From a virus: 34,035 bases of DNA. Positions 18,225-27,631 of the stretch are shown piece after piece. The DNA lies in the IMG/VR virus record IMGVR_UViG_3300041956_000242, positions 1 to 34,035 of that record. One strand, 5' to 3'. The notes under the pieces are model-generated. The model was not told where the DNA came from. It ran no database searches and saw only the letters and a program-made list of their open reading frames with translations. Numbering within the stretch: the stretch's first letter is position 1; every line of letters begins with the position of its first letter. The translations under genes were made by a program, and so were the position numbers.

Positions 18225-20638
18225 GAATTGGTGAGTGCCGTAACGACACGGATCTCATCGCCGCTCTCAACGAGGCGGTTGAGCGGCGGCTGAATCTTCG
18301 CAGGCCGTGGGACACACAGTGGTGGAACAATATCGCCCTCGTGGCGGGTGACCACTACACTCGGTGGGATCCCACCAGAGGCGATTTCATCACGCCTGAG
18401 AAGCCCGAGCACAAGGTCCAGCTGGTGCTGAATCATGCGCTGACGGTCGCACGGACGGAGCTGGCGAAGCTTAACAAGGCCAAGCCAATCATGGACGTGG
18501 TCGCTAACTCGGAGGATACGGATGATATCGCGGCTGCAAAAGTGGGCGCGCAAATTCTGGAGGGGTTTGAGTGGAAGTTCCGACTCCGGCGGAAAAGGAA
18601 GCAAGCGTACTGGTGGATGATCGTCACGGGCCTCGGTGCCCAGTTCGTAGGCTTCGATCCCGCCAACGCCATGTCCGGCAGTTACCAGTACTACGTGGAC
18701 CCGGCGACGAACGAGCCGACTTGGTCTCCTGAGCGCATCAAGGAGCTCAAGGAGATGATTAAGGATGGGGAGCTGGAACAGGACGATGTGGTGCAGGAGG
18801 AGCCACTGGGTGAGATTGAATACAAGACTTATTCACCGTTCCAGCTCCTCCCCGATGAGAACTGTGATGAGTGGGCTGACCTCAAGGAGCTCATCACCAT
18901 CGACGTGGTGGACGTAGACGTGGCGAAGGCTAACTGGGGCGCCAAGGCGAAGGACATTACCCCCGAGGAGGGCCTCTCCACCTCGACGGTCAACTCCACA
19001 GTCATGTTCCGCGCGGGCCTGACTGGCGCCCTCACCTCGCCTCCGCAGGTCGAGAACGCCGTCGCTATCTACACCTGGTGGCTGCTGCCGGGCGTCTACA
19101 ACGGGCGCTATCTGGAGCAGGGCAAGATGATCCGGTGGTGTAACAAGAACATTAAGCTGGAGGAAAGCAAGACCTTCCCCTTCATCGACTGTCGGATCCC
19201 GTTTGCCTTCTTCGAACACATTCCCAACGCCACGGCGATCTGGCCCGAGTCCATCATGACTCACATTCGCCACGTCAACCTCGAGATGGATAAGACTATC
19301 TCGCAGCTCATCGAGAACAAGGACTACATGGCGAACCCGATGTGGCGCGTCGCTCTCCAGCACGATCTGCCGAAGGATATCGTCTCGATCCCCGGTGGCA
19401 TCATTAAGTACCGTTACGTCCCTAACGTGCCTCCCCCGGAACCGATTCCAGGGGTGCCGATGCCCAGCCAGGTCGAGCAGTTGCTGGACGGGCTGCGCAC
19501 GCAGATCCTTGACATATCGGGCCAGGGCGAGGTGAGCCGCGGCACTCAGCTTCCTAGTGGCGTGCGATCTGGAGTGCAGGTAGCATATCTCCAGGAGGAG
19601 GATGAGACGCGGCTCGGCCCGACCGCTGAGAACATCGAGGACGGCATTTCAGTCATGGGCTCCCTGACCTTGAGCCGAGTCTCACAGTTCTACCACACCA
19701 AGAGAATTGTGAGGCTCTACAAGCGGTCCGGGGAGTTTGATGTCCTGATGTTCAAAGGGGCTGACGTCAAAGGCAACACCGATGTGGTGGTACTCCCCGG
19801 ATCGGCTCTCCCGAAGTCCAAGACAGCGCGCCAGCAGTTCGAGCTGGAGTTGGTGCAGCTGGGCGTCGAGCGTAACCCGAAGCGGATTCGGGACGTCCTG
19901 GAGCTTGGCACAGGGGAGCCGGATGAGATTGACCGCGCAGCAGCGCAGGCCGATCGCGAGAATCAGGCGATGGTGCAGGGCGTCACTGTGGGCAGCTCGT
20001 CTCCGTACTACGCGCTGGACGAAGGGGAGGCGCCTGATGGTGGGGCGATGATGCCTCAGCAGGTCTCACCTGTGGGCACGGGTGCGCCAGGTGACCCGGC
20101 GATGCTCGACCCGCAGATCAGCACCATGCAGCAGATGGACGGTGGGGCCGGCAGCACTCGAACGTTCTTCGAGGGTGGGGCCGAGGCGCCGACGGGCGAT
20201 TCGGGCATGGGCGGCTTGACGGACCAGGGCAACGTGTTCCCGGAGGAGATGGACACCGACGAGATCATGCACCATGCCGAGCCCTACGCTAAGGGGGACA
20301 AGGCGCCAAGCGAACGGCGGAAGAGAGGGCCGCAAGCAATCCCTGTCTTTAAGTGGCACAACCACACTGTGCACCTGGAGCGCCACTACGGCTTCATGAC
20401 GGATGAGATGTTTGAGAAAATCGCCGAGCACCACCCTGAAATCGTCCGGCTTTTCAACGAACATACGGCTATGCACGAGCAAGTGCTGGAGCAGAAACGC
20501 CAACAGCAGCTGCAGCAGCTGATGGCAGCGAAGGGCGCGCCAGGACAGACTGGCGAAGGTGCTGTTTCGCCACAGCCTCAAGGCTCACCAGACGCCGCTC
20601 TTCAAGGCTCCCAGGCCATGAACGGGGGAGGACAGTAG
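18221..20638 (+). CDS. Portal protein
   Basis: An 805-aa protein; its length, position after terminase and before scaffold/capsid, and sequence fit a podovirus-type portal. Seen: a charged N-terminus with WDTQWWNNIALVAGDHYTRW and a tryptophan-rich wing, a long stretch (LNHALTVARTELAKLNKAKP) typical of the clip/wing, PFIDCRIPFAFFEHIPNAT, and HIRHVNLEMDKTISQLIENK with the helical tunnel pattern. The C-terminal ~200 residues are Gly/Glu-rich and end in Gln-rich coiled coil (EQVLEQKRQQQLQQLMAAKG). It forms the 12-mer DNA channel at one vertex. The ATG overlaps the previous stop (ATGA). Confidence 0.82.
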   Translation: MRIGECRNDTDLIAALNEAVERRLNLRRPWDTQWWNNIALVAGDHYTRWDPTRGDFITPEKPEHKVQLVLNHALTVARTELAKLNKAKPIMDVVANSEDTDDIAAAKVGAQILEGFEWKFRLRRKRKQAYWWMIVTGLGAQFVGFDPANAMSGSYQYYVDPATNEPTWSPERIKELKEMIKDGELEQDDVVQEEPLGEIEYKTYSPFQLLPDENCDEWADLKELITIDVVDVDVAKANWGAKAKDITPEEGLSTSTVNSTVMFRAGLTGALTSPPQVENAVAIYTWWLLPGVYNGRYLEQGKMIRWCNKNIKLEESKTFPFIDCRIPFAFFEHIPNATAIWPESIMTHIRHVNLEMDKTISQLIENKDYMANPMWRVALQHDLPKDIVSIPGGIIKYRYVPNVPPPEPIPGVPMPSQVEQLLDGLRTQILDISGQGEVSRGTQLPSGVRSGVQVAYLQEEDETRLGPTAENIEDGISVMGSLTLSRVSQFYHTKRIVRLYKRSGEFDVLMFKGADVKGNTDVVVLPGSALPKSKTARQQFELELVQLGVERNPKRIRDVLELGTGEPDEIDRAAAQADRENQAMVQGVTVGSSSPYYALDEGEAPDGGAMMPQQVSPVGTGAPGDPAMLDPQISTMQQMDGGAGSTRTFFEGGAEAPTGDSGMGGLTDQGNVFPEEMDTDEIMHHAEPYAKGDKAPSERRKRGPQAIPVFKWHNHTVHLERHYGFMTDEMFEKIAEHHPEIVRLFNEHTAMHEQVLEQKRQQQLQQLMAAKGAPGQTGEGAVSPQPQGSPDAALQGSQAMNGGGQ

Positions 20639-20800
20639 ATGCCCTACGCGAATGTGCCAAAAGCCCTGTGGCCCAAGATGGAGCGATGCGTGGAGCGAGT
20701 CAAGAAGGAGGGCAAAGGCAAGAATGCTTATGCCATCTGTTACTCGTCCATCGTAGGCGGCGGGGTACACGAAGCAGCATCCAAGAGAAAGAAGGGATAG
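20639..20800 (+). CDS. 53-aa basic Cys-containing protein
   Basis: A short frame directly after the portal stop. It reads YANVPKALWPKMERCVERVK and later NAYAICYSSIVGGG, ending in KRKKG. The pattern WxKMxRCVxxV...AYAICxSS recurs in small phage proteins encoded near the portal, so this is likely a real conserved gene, but its role is unknown. The two Cys may bind metal or each other. Continues into the 170-aa gene, 1 nt away. Confidence 0.7.
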   Translation: MPYANVPKALWPKMERCVERVKKEGKGKNAYAICYSSIVGGGVHEAASKRKKG

Positions 20801-20801
20801 C

Positions 20802-21314
20802 ATGGCGATGCCAAGCACCCATGCGGCCCTCGACGAGTACGCAGCTGACCACAACTACACGTGGTCGGGTGACGGCCTCACAGTCGCTCAGAAGCAGAGC
20901 GAACTCCAAGAGGCAGGACTGTTCGACGAGTCCGATGCGGCCGACGAACAGCCTGTGGGGGATGACCCGTATGCTGAGGGTGAGCCCCAGCCGATGCCCG
21001 CAGAACGAACCCTCGAGACGGAGCTCGACAAGGGTCTCAGTGAGATCCTCACCTATGGTGAAGAGGGCTCCCTCATCAAGCAGATCCCTCAGCCTGAAGA
21101 GGACGAGACTGAGGAGGACAACCCGGTGATCGAGAAGGACACCGAGTCTGGCCTCGTTCAGCTCACTCGCCCCGAGGCCGAGGGCACACCCCCGGAGCCC
21201 GACACGTCGGACCTGGGGGAGTACGTCACGTCCATCCATCCGATCAAGGCGAGGGCCCAGAGCGCTGAGGCCCACGCGAAGCTCGAAGCACTGGAGGAGG
21301 TCAACAGTGGCTAG
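20802..21314 (+). CDS. Acidic protein between portal and scaffold
   Basis: A 170-aa very acidic protein (EPEEDETEEDNP etc.) with AGAAGG upstream of its ATG. The N-terminus (STHAALDEYAADHNYTWSG then GLTVAQKQSELQEAG) is a small helical module; the rest is largely disordered with Pro and Glu. A role in capsid assembly is possible from position. It overlaps the next gene by 8 nt. Confidence 0.6.
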   Translation: MAMPSTHAALDEYAADHNYTWSGDGLTVAQKQSELQEAGLFDESDAADEQPVGDDPYAEGEPQPMPAERTLETELDKGLSEILTYGEEGSLIKQIPQPEEDETEEDNPVIEKDTESGLVQLTRPEAEGTPPEPDTSDLGEYVTSIHPIKARAQSAEAHAKLEALEEVNSG

Positions 21315-21900
21315 CGACGCAGAGCAGGCTGTGGCGGACGCTGAGGCCGCAGTCGAAGCCGGCGATCCCGACGCCGACGACAAGCTGGCGGCCGCAGAGG
21401 CGGCTGTCGATGCGGAAGAGCAGAACGGCGACAAGCCGCTGCGGGAGATCATCGGGCCCACACCGTGGCCTGGCTCCGAGCCCGGCGGTGAGCAGGTCGA
21501 GTACCAGGACGAGGAGGTGCCCACGACTGGGGAGCTCGGCAACCCGAAGTCGGTGCACCGCTGGACCGAGCGCGAGGAAGAGATCTTCAACCCCGAGCTC
21601 GAGACGCCCAAGGCTGACGAAAAGCTCCCGCTGATCCTCGTCGGCACGTGGGTGACCCTCGCAAGCAACGACAACTTCCCCGAGGAAGTCTGGGGACACG
21701 AGGCGCAGGTGATCGACGCGCCGATGAAGAACTCCGACGGCGACGAGGCCGTTCCGCGTGCTCATCAGTACCAGGATGAGGACACGGTGTTCACCGTACG
21801 GACGCGCGACGAGTACTCGGCAACGCTCGCTGCCAAGCGGGAGGACTTCGCCGACATCTCGCTGAAGGGCGGACGCGTCGGCCTGGGGCACTCGGGCTAA
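21307..21900 (+). CDS. Acidic protein with beta-rich C-terminal domain
   Basis: A 197-aa protein, GTG start with AGGAGGT. The first ~45 residues are an Ala/Glu/Asp repeat-like helix (SDAEQAVADAEAAVEAGDPD). From about residue 100 a beta-rich domain follows (LPLILVGTWVTLASNDNFPE, GHEAQVIDAP, TVFTVRTRDEYSATL), which looks like an SH3-type fold. Unknown; position between portal and scaffold suggests a minor head protein. Confidence 0.6.
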   Translation: MASDAEQAVADAEAAVEAGDPDADDKLAAAEAAVDAEEQNGDKPLREIIGPTPWPGSEPGGEQVEYQDEEVPTTGELGNPKSVHRWTEREEEIFNPELETPKADEKLPLILVGTWVTLASNDNFPEEVWGHEAQVIDAPMKNSDGDEAVPRAHQYQDEDTVFTVRTRDEYSATLAAKREDFADISLKGGRVGLGHSG

Positions 21901-21959
21901 CGTGTTCGTAGCAAGCTCCCAACCGCTGTCGAGAGCGTAAAGCGAAGGAGATAGAGGAC

Positions 21960-22814
21960 ATGCTACACAGGTTCATCGACTTGGAAGCCACCACAGATGG
22001 GGCTTCTGCGCTGGGTACCGGGGAGACAGACGGCACCACCAGTGGCCAGTCCGCGGGGACGTTAAACTCCGATACGGGCACTGATGGCTCGCCGCCAGAC
22101 ACGATCCCGTACTCCCGGTTCAAGGAGGTAAACGACGCCTACGTCGAACTCAAGGGGTTCAAGGATCTCTCCGACGAAGGCTACGACGCTGACTCCTTGC
22201 GTCAACTTGCAGAGTTCGAGTCTGGCTTTAGGGCCGACCCCGTCTCAACCTGGATGGCCATCGCAACTCAGATCGACGACTTGCCGGAAGAAGTAAAGTC
22301 CATCGCTCAGCAGCACCTGAGTGGAGGGACGGCACCGGCGACGCCGACCGATCAGACGCCGCGTGGCGGAGGCCAGGAGGACGAGGAGATCCCTGCGTGG
22401 GCCAAACCGCTGACTGAAGGCTTCAATCAGCTCTCGGCCGCTGAGCGTGCTCGGCAGGAACGGGAGGTTTCCGACGCCAACAATCAGCTGCTCGATGGCA
22501 TCATTCAGGCCTGGAAGAAGAAGGACGAGGCCGATGAGATCCCATCCCTCGACGACCGCAACATGCTCACCTTCATCGTGGCGCACTCTCGGGGTGCTCG
22601 GGACGTGAACGAGATCCTCGACAACGCCCGTGGTGAGTGGCTGGGGCTCAGGGAAGGGATGCTGAACTCTGCGATCAAGCCGGGTGCCCTATCGGGAGCG
22701 CCTCGATCGGTACCCAGCGGAGGAGCTCCGGTGAACACGGCTGGAGAACCGAAAACGCTAGCCGAAGCCTCGATCAGGGCTAAGGCTCGCCTGGAACAGA
22801 TGGGGAGCGAATAG
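21960..22814 (+). CDS. Scaffolding protein
   Basis: A 284-aa protein, ATG with AAGGAGAT upstream. Gly/Thr/Asp-rich disordered start, then the scaffold-type PYSRFKEVNDAYVELKGF segment, a helical middle with SDEGYDADSLRQLAEFESGF, acidic low complexity, and a basic C-terminal end (SIRAKARLEQMGSE) that in such proteins binds the capsid protein. It directs prohead assembly and leaves before packaging. The place just upstream of decoration and capsid genes supports this. It shares one base with the next start (TAGTG). Confidence 0.75.
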   Translation: MLHRFIDLEATTDGASALGTGETDGTTSGQSAGTLNSDTGTDGSPPDTIPYSRFKEVNDAYVELKGFKDLSDEGYDADSLRQLAEFESGFRADPVSTWMAIATQIDDLPEEVKSIAQQHLSGGTAPATPTDQTPRGGGQEDEEIPAWAKPLTEGFNQLSAAERARQEREVSDANNQLLDGIIQAWKKKDEADEIPSLDDRNMLTFIVAHSRGARDVNEILDNARGEWLGLREGMLNSAIKPGALSGAPRSVPSGGAPVNTAGEPKTLAEASIRAKARLEQMGSE

Positions 22815-23134
22815 TGGCTCATACCTACGCACTTCGGAGCTACCGAGATGTGTGGGGGACCCGCAACGTTCGTATCCAGCGGATCACGCTGGTGGACAAC
22901 TACGTGACGGGTGGGTGGCCCCTCAGCGCCCAGGACATGGGCTTCGGTAGGACCTCACGCATCGAAGCGCTCATTCCACTGAACCAGCTCGCAGGTGCGG
23001 TGCTGTCGTGGGATGCAGCGAACCAGAAGTTGATGGCACGTGACTGGGCGGGAGCGGAGATCGCTTCGGCGTTCGCCGGCCTGGCTGGTGGCACCATCGA
23101 CTGCCTGGTCATCGGCACTGGACAACAGGGATAG
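22814..23134 (+). CDS. Head decoration-like protein
   Basis: A 106-aa beta-rich protein with a GTG start. GGWPLSAQDMGFGRTSRIEA, a mid segment (GAVLSWDAANQKLMARDW) and the end GTIDCLVIGTGQQG recall the small structural proteins that many phages encode between scaffold and capsid. A decoration or head-fibre role is inferred from position and the beta pattern. Confidence 0.5.
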   Translation: MAHTYALRSYRDVWGTRNVRIQRITLVDNYVTGGWPLSAQDMGFGRTSRIEALIPLNQLAGAVLSWDAANQKLMARDWAGAEIASAFAGLAGGTIDCLVIGTGQQG

Positions 23135-23143
23135 GGAGGCGAC

Positions 23144-24433
23144 GTGGCACAGAACACGGCAAACGCCGACGCCGTCCTTCAGAACGACTATCTGCCTGTG
23201 GTACGGGAGATGGTCAACCAGAAGGCCATCCTCCTGTTCGGCTACTCCCCTGCGGAGTTGTCGGCGGGGATGGGAACGGCGAACGCAGTGAAGGGCGAGA
23301 CGCTGGACTACAACGGTATCTCTCGCGATGCCGACAAGGTCCAGTTCGCTGGGCGGAAGTGGATCTTCACCGCCCACACCAAACGGAACGAGTCAGGCAC
23401 CATGGCCGCCGAGGATGGGGCTCTGCCCCCGCCCGGTCGTCAGACGTGGGAGGACTTCGAGGACCGCCTCCGGTACGCCTACAAGCAGATCGAGCTCACG
23501 GGCGTGTCGATGGAGGTCACCGAAAGGGCAGTCAACTCCTACGTCCGCCTGCTCGAGGCAGAGACCGAAGGCGCCATCAACGACCTTCGGTGGGACCTCA
23601 ACCGCCAGGCGTACGGCAACCAGACCGGCACCCTGGCGAACATCTCCGCGGATGGCTCGAACAGCGTCACCGTGGACTCAGTGCAGTACCTGCGGGTAGG
23701 GATGCCGATCGACTTCGTCAACAAGTCGACCAACGCCATCCTCGCCTCCCGCAACATCACGGCGATCAACTCGACCACCAAGGTCGTGACCTACGATGGT
23801 GCCGACATCACCGCCACCGCTGGCACTCACGTGCTCGCGCTGTCGGGGAACTGGAAGCTCGAGATGAACGGCCTCCAGAACATCATCGACTCCGTCACGT
23901 ACCCAGTGCTGCACTCGACCGACGGCTCCGTCGCCGGCAACGAGTACTGGAACGGGAAGGTCTACGACGGTGGCGGGACCACGTTCGACGAGGATCAGGG
24001 ACAGCAGGTCCTCGACGACATTGGGTCAGAGGGCTGGGAGTCCGAGCTCATCATCACGACCCGTGGGATCCGCCGGCGGTACGTCAACACGCTCAAGGCC
24101 CAGAAGCGGTTCAACGACGCCGAGTCTGGGATGCTCCACGGTGGGTTCAAGTTCATCGACTTCAACGGAGTGCCGTTCCTCACGGACGATCAGTGCCCGA
24201 AGGGCTTCATGTTCTTCCTCCGGCCTGAGGACTTCCTGTGGGTGTGGCTGGGCGGGAACGACTTCCGCTGGCTGCAGCGCGACGGCAAGATCCTCCGCAA
24301 GGTCGAGTACCCCGTGGACAAGGACAACTGGCGTGCGACTACGTACCGGTACAATGACCTGGGCAACTTCCGCCGGAAGACCCAGGGCATGATCAAGAAC
24401 CTCGCGGACGACGCTGCGAAGGTCGGTTCCTAA
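23144..24433 (+). CDS. Major capsid protein, HK97 fold
   Basis: A 429-aa protein, GTG start. The N-arm (NDYLPVVREMVNQKAILLFG) and the central part (FEDRLRYAYKQIELTGVSME, then LEAETEGAINDLRWDLNRQA) fit the spine helix and P-domain of HK97-like capsid proteins. Residues about 160-240 form a beta-rich insert (NSVTVDSVQYLRVGMPIDFV, then VTYDGADITATAGTHVLALS), an insertion domain. The C-part has LIITTRGIRRRYVNTLKAQK, GVPFLTDDQC and WLGGNDFRWLQRDG. It lies after the scaffold and is followed by a hairpin terminator, so it can be made in excess. Confidence 0.88.
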   Translation: MAQNTANADAVLQNDYLPVVREMVNQKAILLFGYSPAELSAGMGTANAVKGETLDYNGISRDADKVQFAGRKWIFTAHTKRNESGTMAAEDGALPPPGRQTWEDFEDRLRYAYKQIELTGVSMEVTERAVNSYVRLLEAETEGAINDLRWDLNRQAYGNQTGTLANISADGSNSVTVDSVQYLRVGMPIDFVNKSTNAILASRNITAINSTTKVVTYDGADITATAGTHVLALSGNWKLEMNGLQNIIDSVTYPVLHSTDGSVAGNEYWNGKVYDGGGTTFDEDQGQQVLDDIGSEGWESELIITTRGIRRRYVNTLKAQKRFNDAESGMLHGGFKFIDFNGVPFLTDDQCPKGFMFFLRPEDFLWVWLGGNDFRWLQRDGKILRKVEYPVDKDNWRATTYRYNDLGNFRRKTQGMIKNLADDAAKVGS

Positions 24434-24440
24434 CCCCCCT

Positions 24441-24482
24441 GGAGCCGATACCTGGGCGGGGGGGCCATGCCTCTCCGGCTCC
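24441..24482 (+). terminator. GC-rich hairpin behind the capsid gene
   Basis: GGAGCCG (24441-24447) and CGGCTCC (24476-24482) are exact inverted repeats around a G-rich loop with GGGCGGGGGGGCC. No T tract. It could partly end transcripts and lower expression of the distal genes. Confidence 0.5.
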
Positions 24483-24504
24483 CCTGCCCACCCCCGGAGG
24501 ACAC

Positions 24505-24966
24505 ATGCAGAAGATCGGAAGAATGAAGTACGTCTTCGAGGCCGGCCAGATGCAGGTGGTCGAGGACGACGTGCTCAACATAGTGCGGCGAGTCTCCGAG
24601 CTCTCCCCAAGACTTACCGTTTACTGGAACGAGCACATTGAGCAGTTCACCATCACCGAGACCTCGTTAGATGGTGCAGAGGAAAGGCTGGTGATGAACG
24701 TCGCCCAGCTCGATGAGCGCGTCCTCGACCGCCTACAGGTGGCCGATCAGTGGCGCGGCAATGACGTCCCCTCTCACGTGCTGCCTGAGAGCGAGGACTT
24801 TCTTTCCATCTTCGAGGCAGCTGAGAAGAAGGTCGACGAGGAGAAAGACGAGCGGATCCGTGACCGGGTGGGTGAGGTGATCGAACCACTCGCCTCCTAC
24901 ATGGATCTGGATGGACGCGGCACTAAGGCCAGCATCCTACTTCCTAGGGGCGTGGATGACCGCTAG
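24505..24966 (+). CDS. 153-aa protein after the capsid gene
   Basis: ATG with GGAGG four bases upstream. It has a beta/alpha start (MKYVFEAGQMQVVEDDVLNI), a middle with FTITETSLDGAEERLVMNVA, and an acidic end helix (AAEKKVDEEKDERIRDRVGE). No family recognised; a connector or head-completion role is possible from its place. Confidence 0.6.
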   Translation: MQKIGRMKYVFEAGQMQVVEDDVLNIVRRVSELSPRLTVYWNEHIEQFTITETSLDGAEERLVMNVAQLDERVLDRLQVADQWRGNDVPSHVLPESEDFLSIFEAAEKKVDEEKDERIRDRVGEVIEPLASYMDLDGRGTKASILLPRGVDDR

Positions 24967-27622
24967 TACCACAACTAGAGGACCTGACGGCCCGCCTGGA
25001 CCTCCTGGACCCGAAGGCCCACAGGGTCAGCCTGGTGTAACTGGGCCTCAAGGCCCCGCTGGCCCCAAGGGTGACCAGGGGATTCAGGGTGCTCCCGGTA
25101 ACACTGGCGCTCAAGGCCCAAAGGGCGACAAGGGAGATACCGGTAACACTGGCCCGCAGGGTAACACTGGTGCACAGGGGCCTATCGGTAACACTGGCCT
25201 CACTGGGGCAGACGGGCCTCAGGGTCCGCAGGGCGTAGCTGGTACGCCAGGTGAGAAGTGGTTCACTGGCTCGGGCGCTCCCTCAGGCGCTACAGGCATC
25301 GTCGGTGACTGGTACGTAGACTCAGTCAACGGCAACTACTACGAGAAGACAGCAACGTCGACCTGGACGCTGCGCGGCTCGCTTGCTGGCCCACAAGGCC
25401 CGCAGGGGATACAGGGACCCCAGGGGCCCTCTGGCTCAGGCACGGGAGACATGGTCTCAACAGTCTTCGATGCCAAGGGCGATATCCTCGCGGCGACCGC
25501 CGACAACACCTACACCCGGCTCGGGGTCGGTACCAACGGCCAGTTCTTGAAAGCCAACTCGGCTCAGACTACAGGTCTGCAGTGGGCGGGCATCACTGAG
25601 GCGGATGTCGCTAACCTTCTAACAGATCTTGCGGCCCTGATAGCGAAGTCTATCGTCACCGCTAAGGGCGACATTATCGGCGCCACCGCTGCGGGCACAC
25701 CGGTCCGTAAGGGCGTCGGTTCGGACGGTCAGTACCTTAAGGCTGCCTCAGGTCAGGCGGATGGCCTTGCGTGGTCAGCCATCGCTGAGTCTGAGGTGAC
25801 GGGCCTCGTCGCTGACCTAGCTGCTAAGGTCGCTCTCGCCACACTCACCACCAAGGGCGATATGTACGCAGCGACTGGGGCTGGTGCTGTCACTCGTGAG
25901 GCTGTGGGGGCAGACAATACTGTCCACGTTGCTGATTCCGCGCAGGCGACTGGTCACAAGTGGGCCAAGGTCGGCGACGCAATGGTGCTGGCCGGATCGA
26001 ATTTGGCGAAGCTGTCGGGCGTCACGGGCACTCCTGATGGCACCAAGTTCCTGCGCGATGACGGTACGTGGTCAGCAGCCCCAGGCAGCTTGCCCGTCAC
26101 CATCTACGACGCCAAAGGCGACCTCATTGTCGGCACAGCCCCTGATGTAGCAGCTCGACTCGGCGTGGGGGCCAACAACACGCTGCTCGTAGCTGACTCG
26201 GCACAGACACCTGGCATGAAGTGGGCGCAGGTCGGCGATGCGATGATCCTGACCGGGAGCAACCTCGCCAAGCTCGCAGCTGTGACAGGCACCCCGAATG
26301 GTCTGAAGTTCCTGCGGGACGATGGCTCATGGCAGACTCCGGTGGATACAGACACGCTGCCGGTGACGATCCTCGATGCCAAAGGAGACCTGATCGTCGC
26401 CACTGGCGCGGATGCGGCAGCTCGCCTACCAGCAGGGGCGGATAACACCATCCTCCAGTATGACGCTACACAGGCTACTGGAATGCGGGCGACACAGATC
26501 TGGGATGACCTCGTCTGGCCGTCCTCGAACCTCTACAAGCTTGCTAAGGTCACAGGCACCCCGACTGGGGCCAAATTCCTCAGGGACGATGGCTCGTGGC
26601 AAACGCCTGCTGGCGGAGGGCAGTCTGCTGACGTACAGACCTTTACGGCTAACGGCACTTGGAACAAACCGGCTGGGGCGAAGGCAGTTCTCATTATCGT
26701 CATCGGCGGTGGCGGTGGCGGTGGCGGCGGATTCGGTTCTGCACTCGGCAACCTCGCTCGCGGCGGCGGGGGCGGTGGAGCAGGGGGAGTTCTAGTCACC
26801 AGGCTAGACGCCGCTGCACTGACTCGCTCGTCTGAACCTGTGGTAGTAGGTGCTGCTGCGGCTGGTGGTTCAGGCGGGTCACCGGGTACGGCTGGGGCGA
26901 GCGGAAACTACTCTGAGTTCGGCGATGGCACAACTGTCCGCTTCCGTGCCTTTGGCGGTGGCAACAGTGACGCTGCTCGGTCAGGCGGCTCAGGTGCCTG
27001 CGGTGGTGGGGCTGGTGGCAGCATCTTCGGTGCTGGCGGGGCGTCTGGTGCAAACGTTGGTGGTAACGCTGCCGGTTCCGTCTCAGGTCTTGCAGGTCTG
27101 CCAGGTCGCGGCGGCACGACTGGCAGCCAGGCCGGAACAGCAGGTCAGGGGTCGATGGGCGGAGGCGGAGGCGGAGCGGGAACAGGCCTCGGCGGTTCTG
27201 CTGAAACGGCCGGGGGCGGTGGTGGCGGAGGTGGCGACGCGAACCCCGGCGGCGCTGGCGGTAACTCAGTCTACGGGCCCGCTGGTGGGGGCGGAGGCGG
27301 ATCCCGTCCCTCCGGCAACACGGGTACAGCTGGCGGGGCTGGCGGGGCTGCTGCAGCGCGGTGGGACAGCACGGGCGACGGTCCTGCTGGCGGTACAGGC
27401 AACACGTCGCCCGGTGGTGCTGGTGGTGCGGGCGTCACACGAGGCGGCATGGGCTCAGGTGGAGGCGGGGGCGGGGCAAGCGGTGCTTCAGGCGGCGCCG
27501 GCGGTGCGGGCGGCGATGGCGGCATACCCGGGGGTGGAGGGGGAGGTGGCGGGGGTGGGGTCACGGGAGGCGCTGGCGGAGCGGGAGCACGTGGTCAAGT
27601 CGTGGTTATCACCTACTTCTAG
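24956..27622 (+). CDS. Collagen-like tail fibre with glycine-rich tip
   Basis: An 888-aa fibre protein. Residues about 8-90 are collagen-like Gly-X-Y repeats (GPPGPPGPEGPQGQPG). Then come five modules with an AKGD/TKGD core, e.g. FDAKGDILAATADNTYTRLG and LDAKGDLIVATGADAAARLP, each followed by a sequence ending SAQ(T/A)xG. Linkers read GTPxGxKFLRDDGxWxxP. The C-terminal ~320 residues are Gly-rich (GGGGGGGGGFGS etc.), which in phage adhesins forms a polyglycine-II sandwich. It probably forms a trimer and binds the host. ATG 24956 overlaps the end of the previous gene by 11 nt. The high GGN content gives long shadow frames on both strands. Confidence 0.85.
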   Translation: MTASTTTRGPDGPPGPPGPEGPQGQPGVTGPQGPAGPKGDQGIQGAPGNTGAQGPKGDKGDTGNTGPQGNTGAQGPIGNTGLTGADGPQGPQGVAGTPGEKWFTGSGAPSGATGIVGDWYVDSVNGNYYEKTATSTWTLRGSLAGPQGPQGIQGPQGPSGSGTGDMVSTVFDAKGDILAATADNTYTRLGVGTNGQFLKANSAQTTGLQWAGITEADVANLLTDLAALIAKSIVTAKGDIIGATAAGTPVRKGVGSDGQYLKAASGQADGLAWSAIAESEVTGLVADLAAKVALATLTTKGDMYAATGAGAVTREAVGADNTVHVADSAQATGHKWAKVGDAMVLAGSNLAKLSGVTGTPDGTKFLRDDGTWSAAPGSLPVTIYDAKGDLIVGTAPDVAARLGVGANNTLLVADSAQTPGMKWAQVGDAMILTGSNLAKLAAVTGTPNGLKFLRDDGSWQTPVDTDTLPVTILDAKGDLIVATGADAAARLPAGADNTILQYDATQATGMRATQIWDDLVWPSSNLYKLAKVTGTPTGAKFLRDDGSWQTPAGGGQSADVQTFTANGTWNKPAGAKAVLIIVIGGGGGGGGGFGSALGNLARGGGGGGAGGVLVTRLDAAALTRSSEPVVVGAAAAGGSGGSPGTAGASGNYSEFGDGTTVRFRAFGGGNSDAARSGGSGACGGGAGGSIFGAGGASGANVGGNAAGSVSGLAGLPGRGGTTGSQAGTAGQGSMGGGGGGAGTGLGGSAETAGGGGGGGGDANPGGAGGNSVYGPAGGGGGGSRPSGNTGTAGGAGGAAAARWDSTGDGPAGGTGNTSPGGAGGAGVTRGGMGSGGGGGGASGASGGAGGAGGDGGIPGGGGGGGGGGVTGGAGGAGARGQVVVITYF

Positions 27623-27631
27623 GATGGGCGG

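Noticed and set aside
24975-25250. Regular short repeats that could suggest a CRISPR array
   Set aside because: These are collagen-type Gly-X-Y codons (GGC CCN CAG and similar) in a coding frame; no constant repeat and spacer pattern.
25611-25634. CTTCTAACAGATCTTGCGGCC inside the fibre gene, similar to the TCTAACAGAC repeat
   Set aside because: It encodes LLTDLAA in the fibre frame and only part of the unit matches; probably chance, though the codons are slightly unusual.
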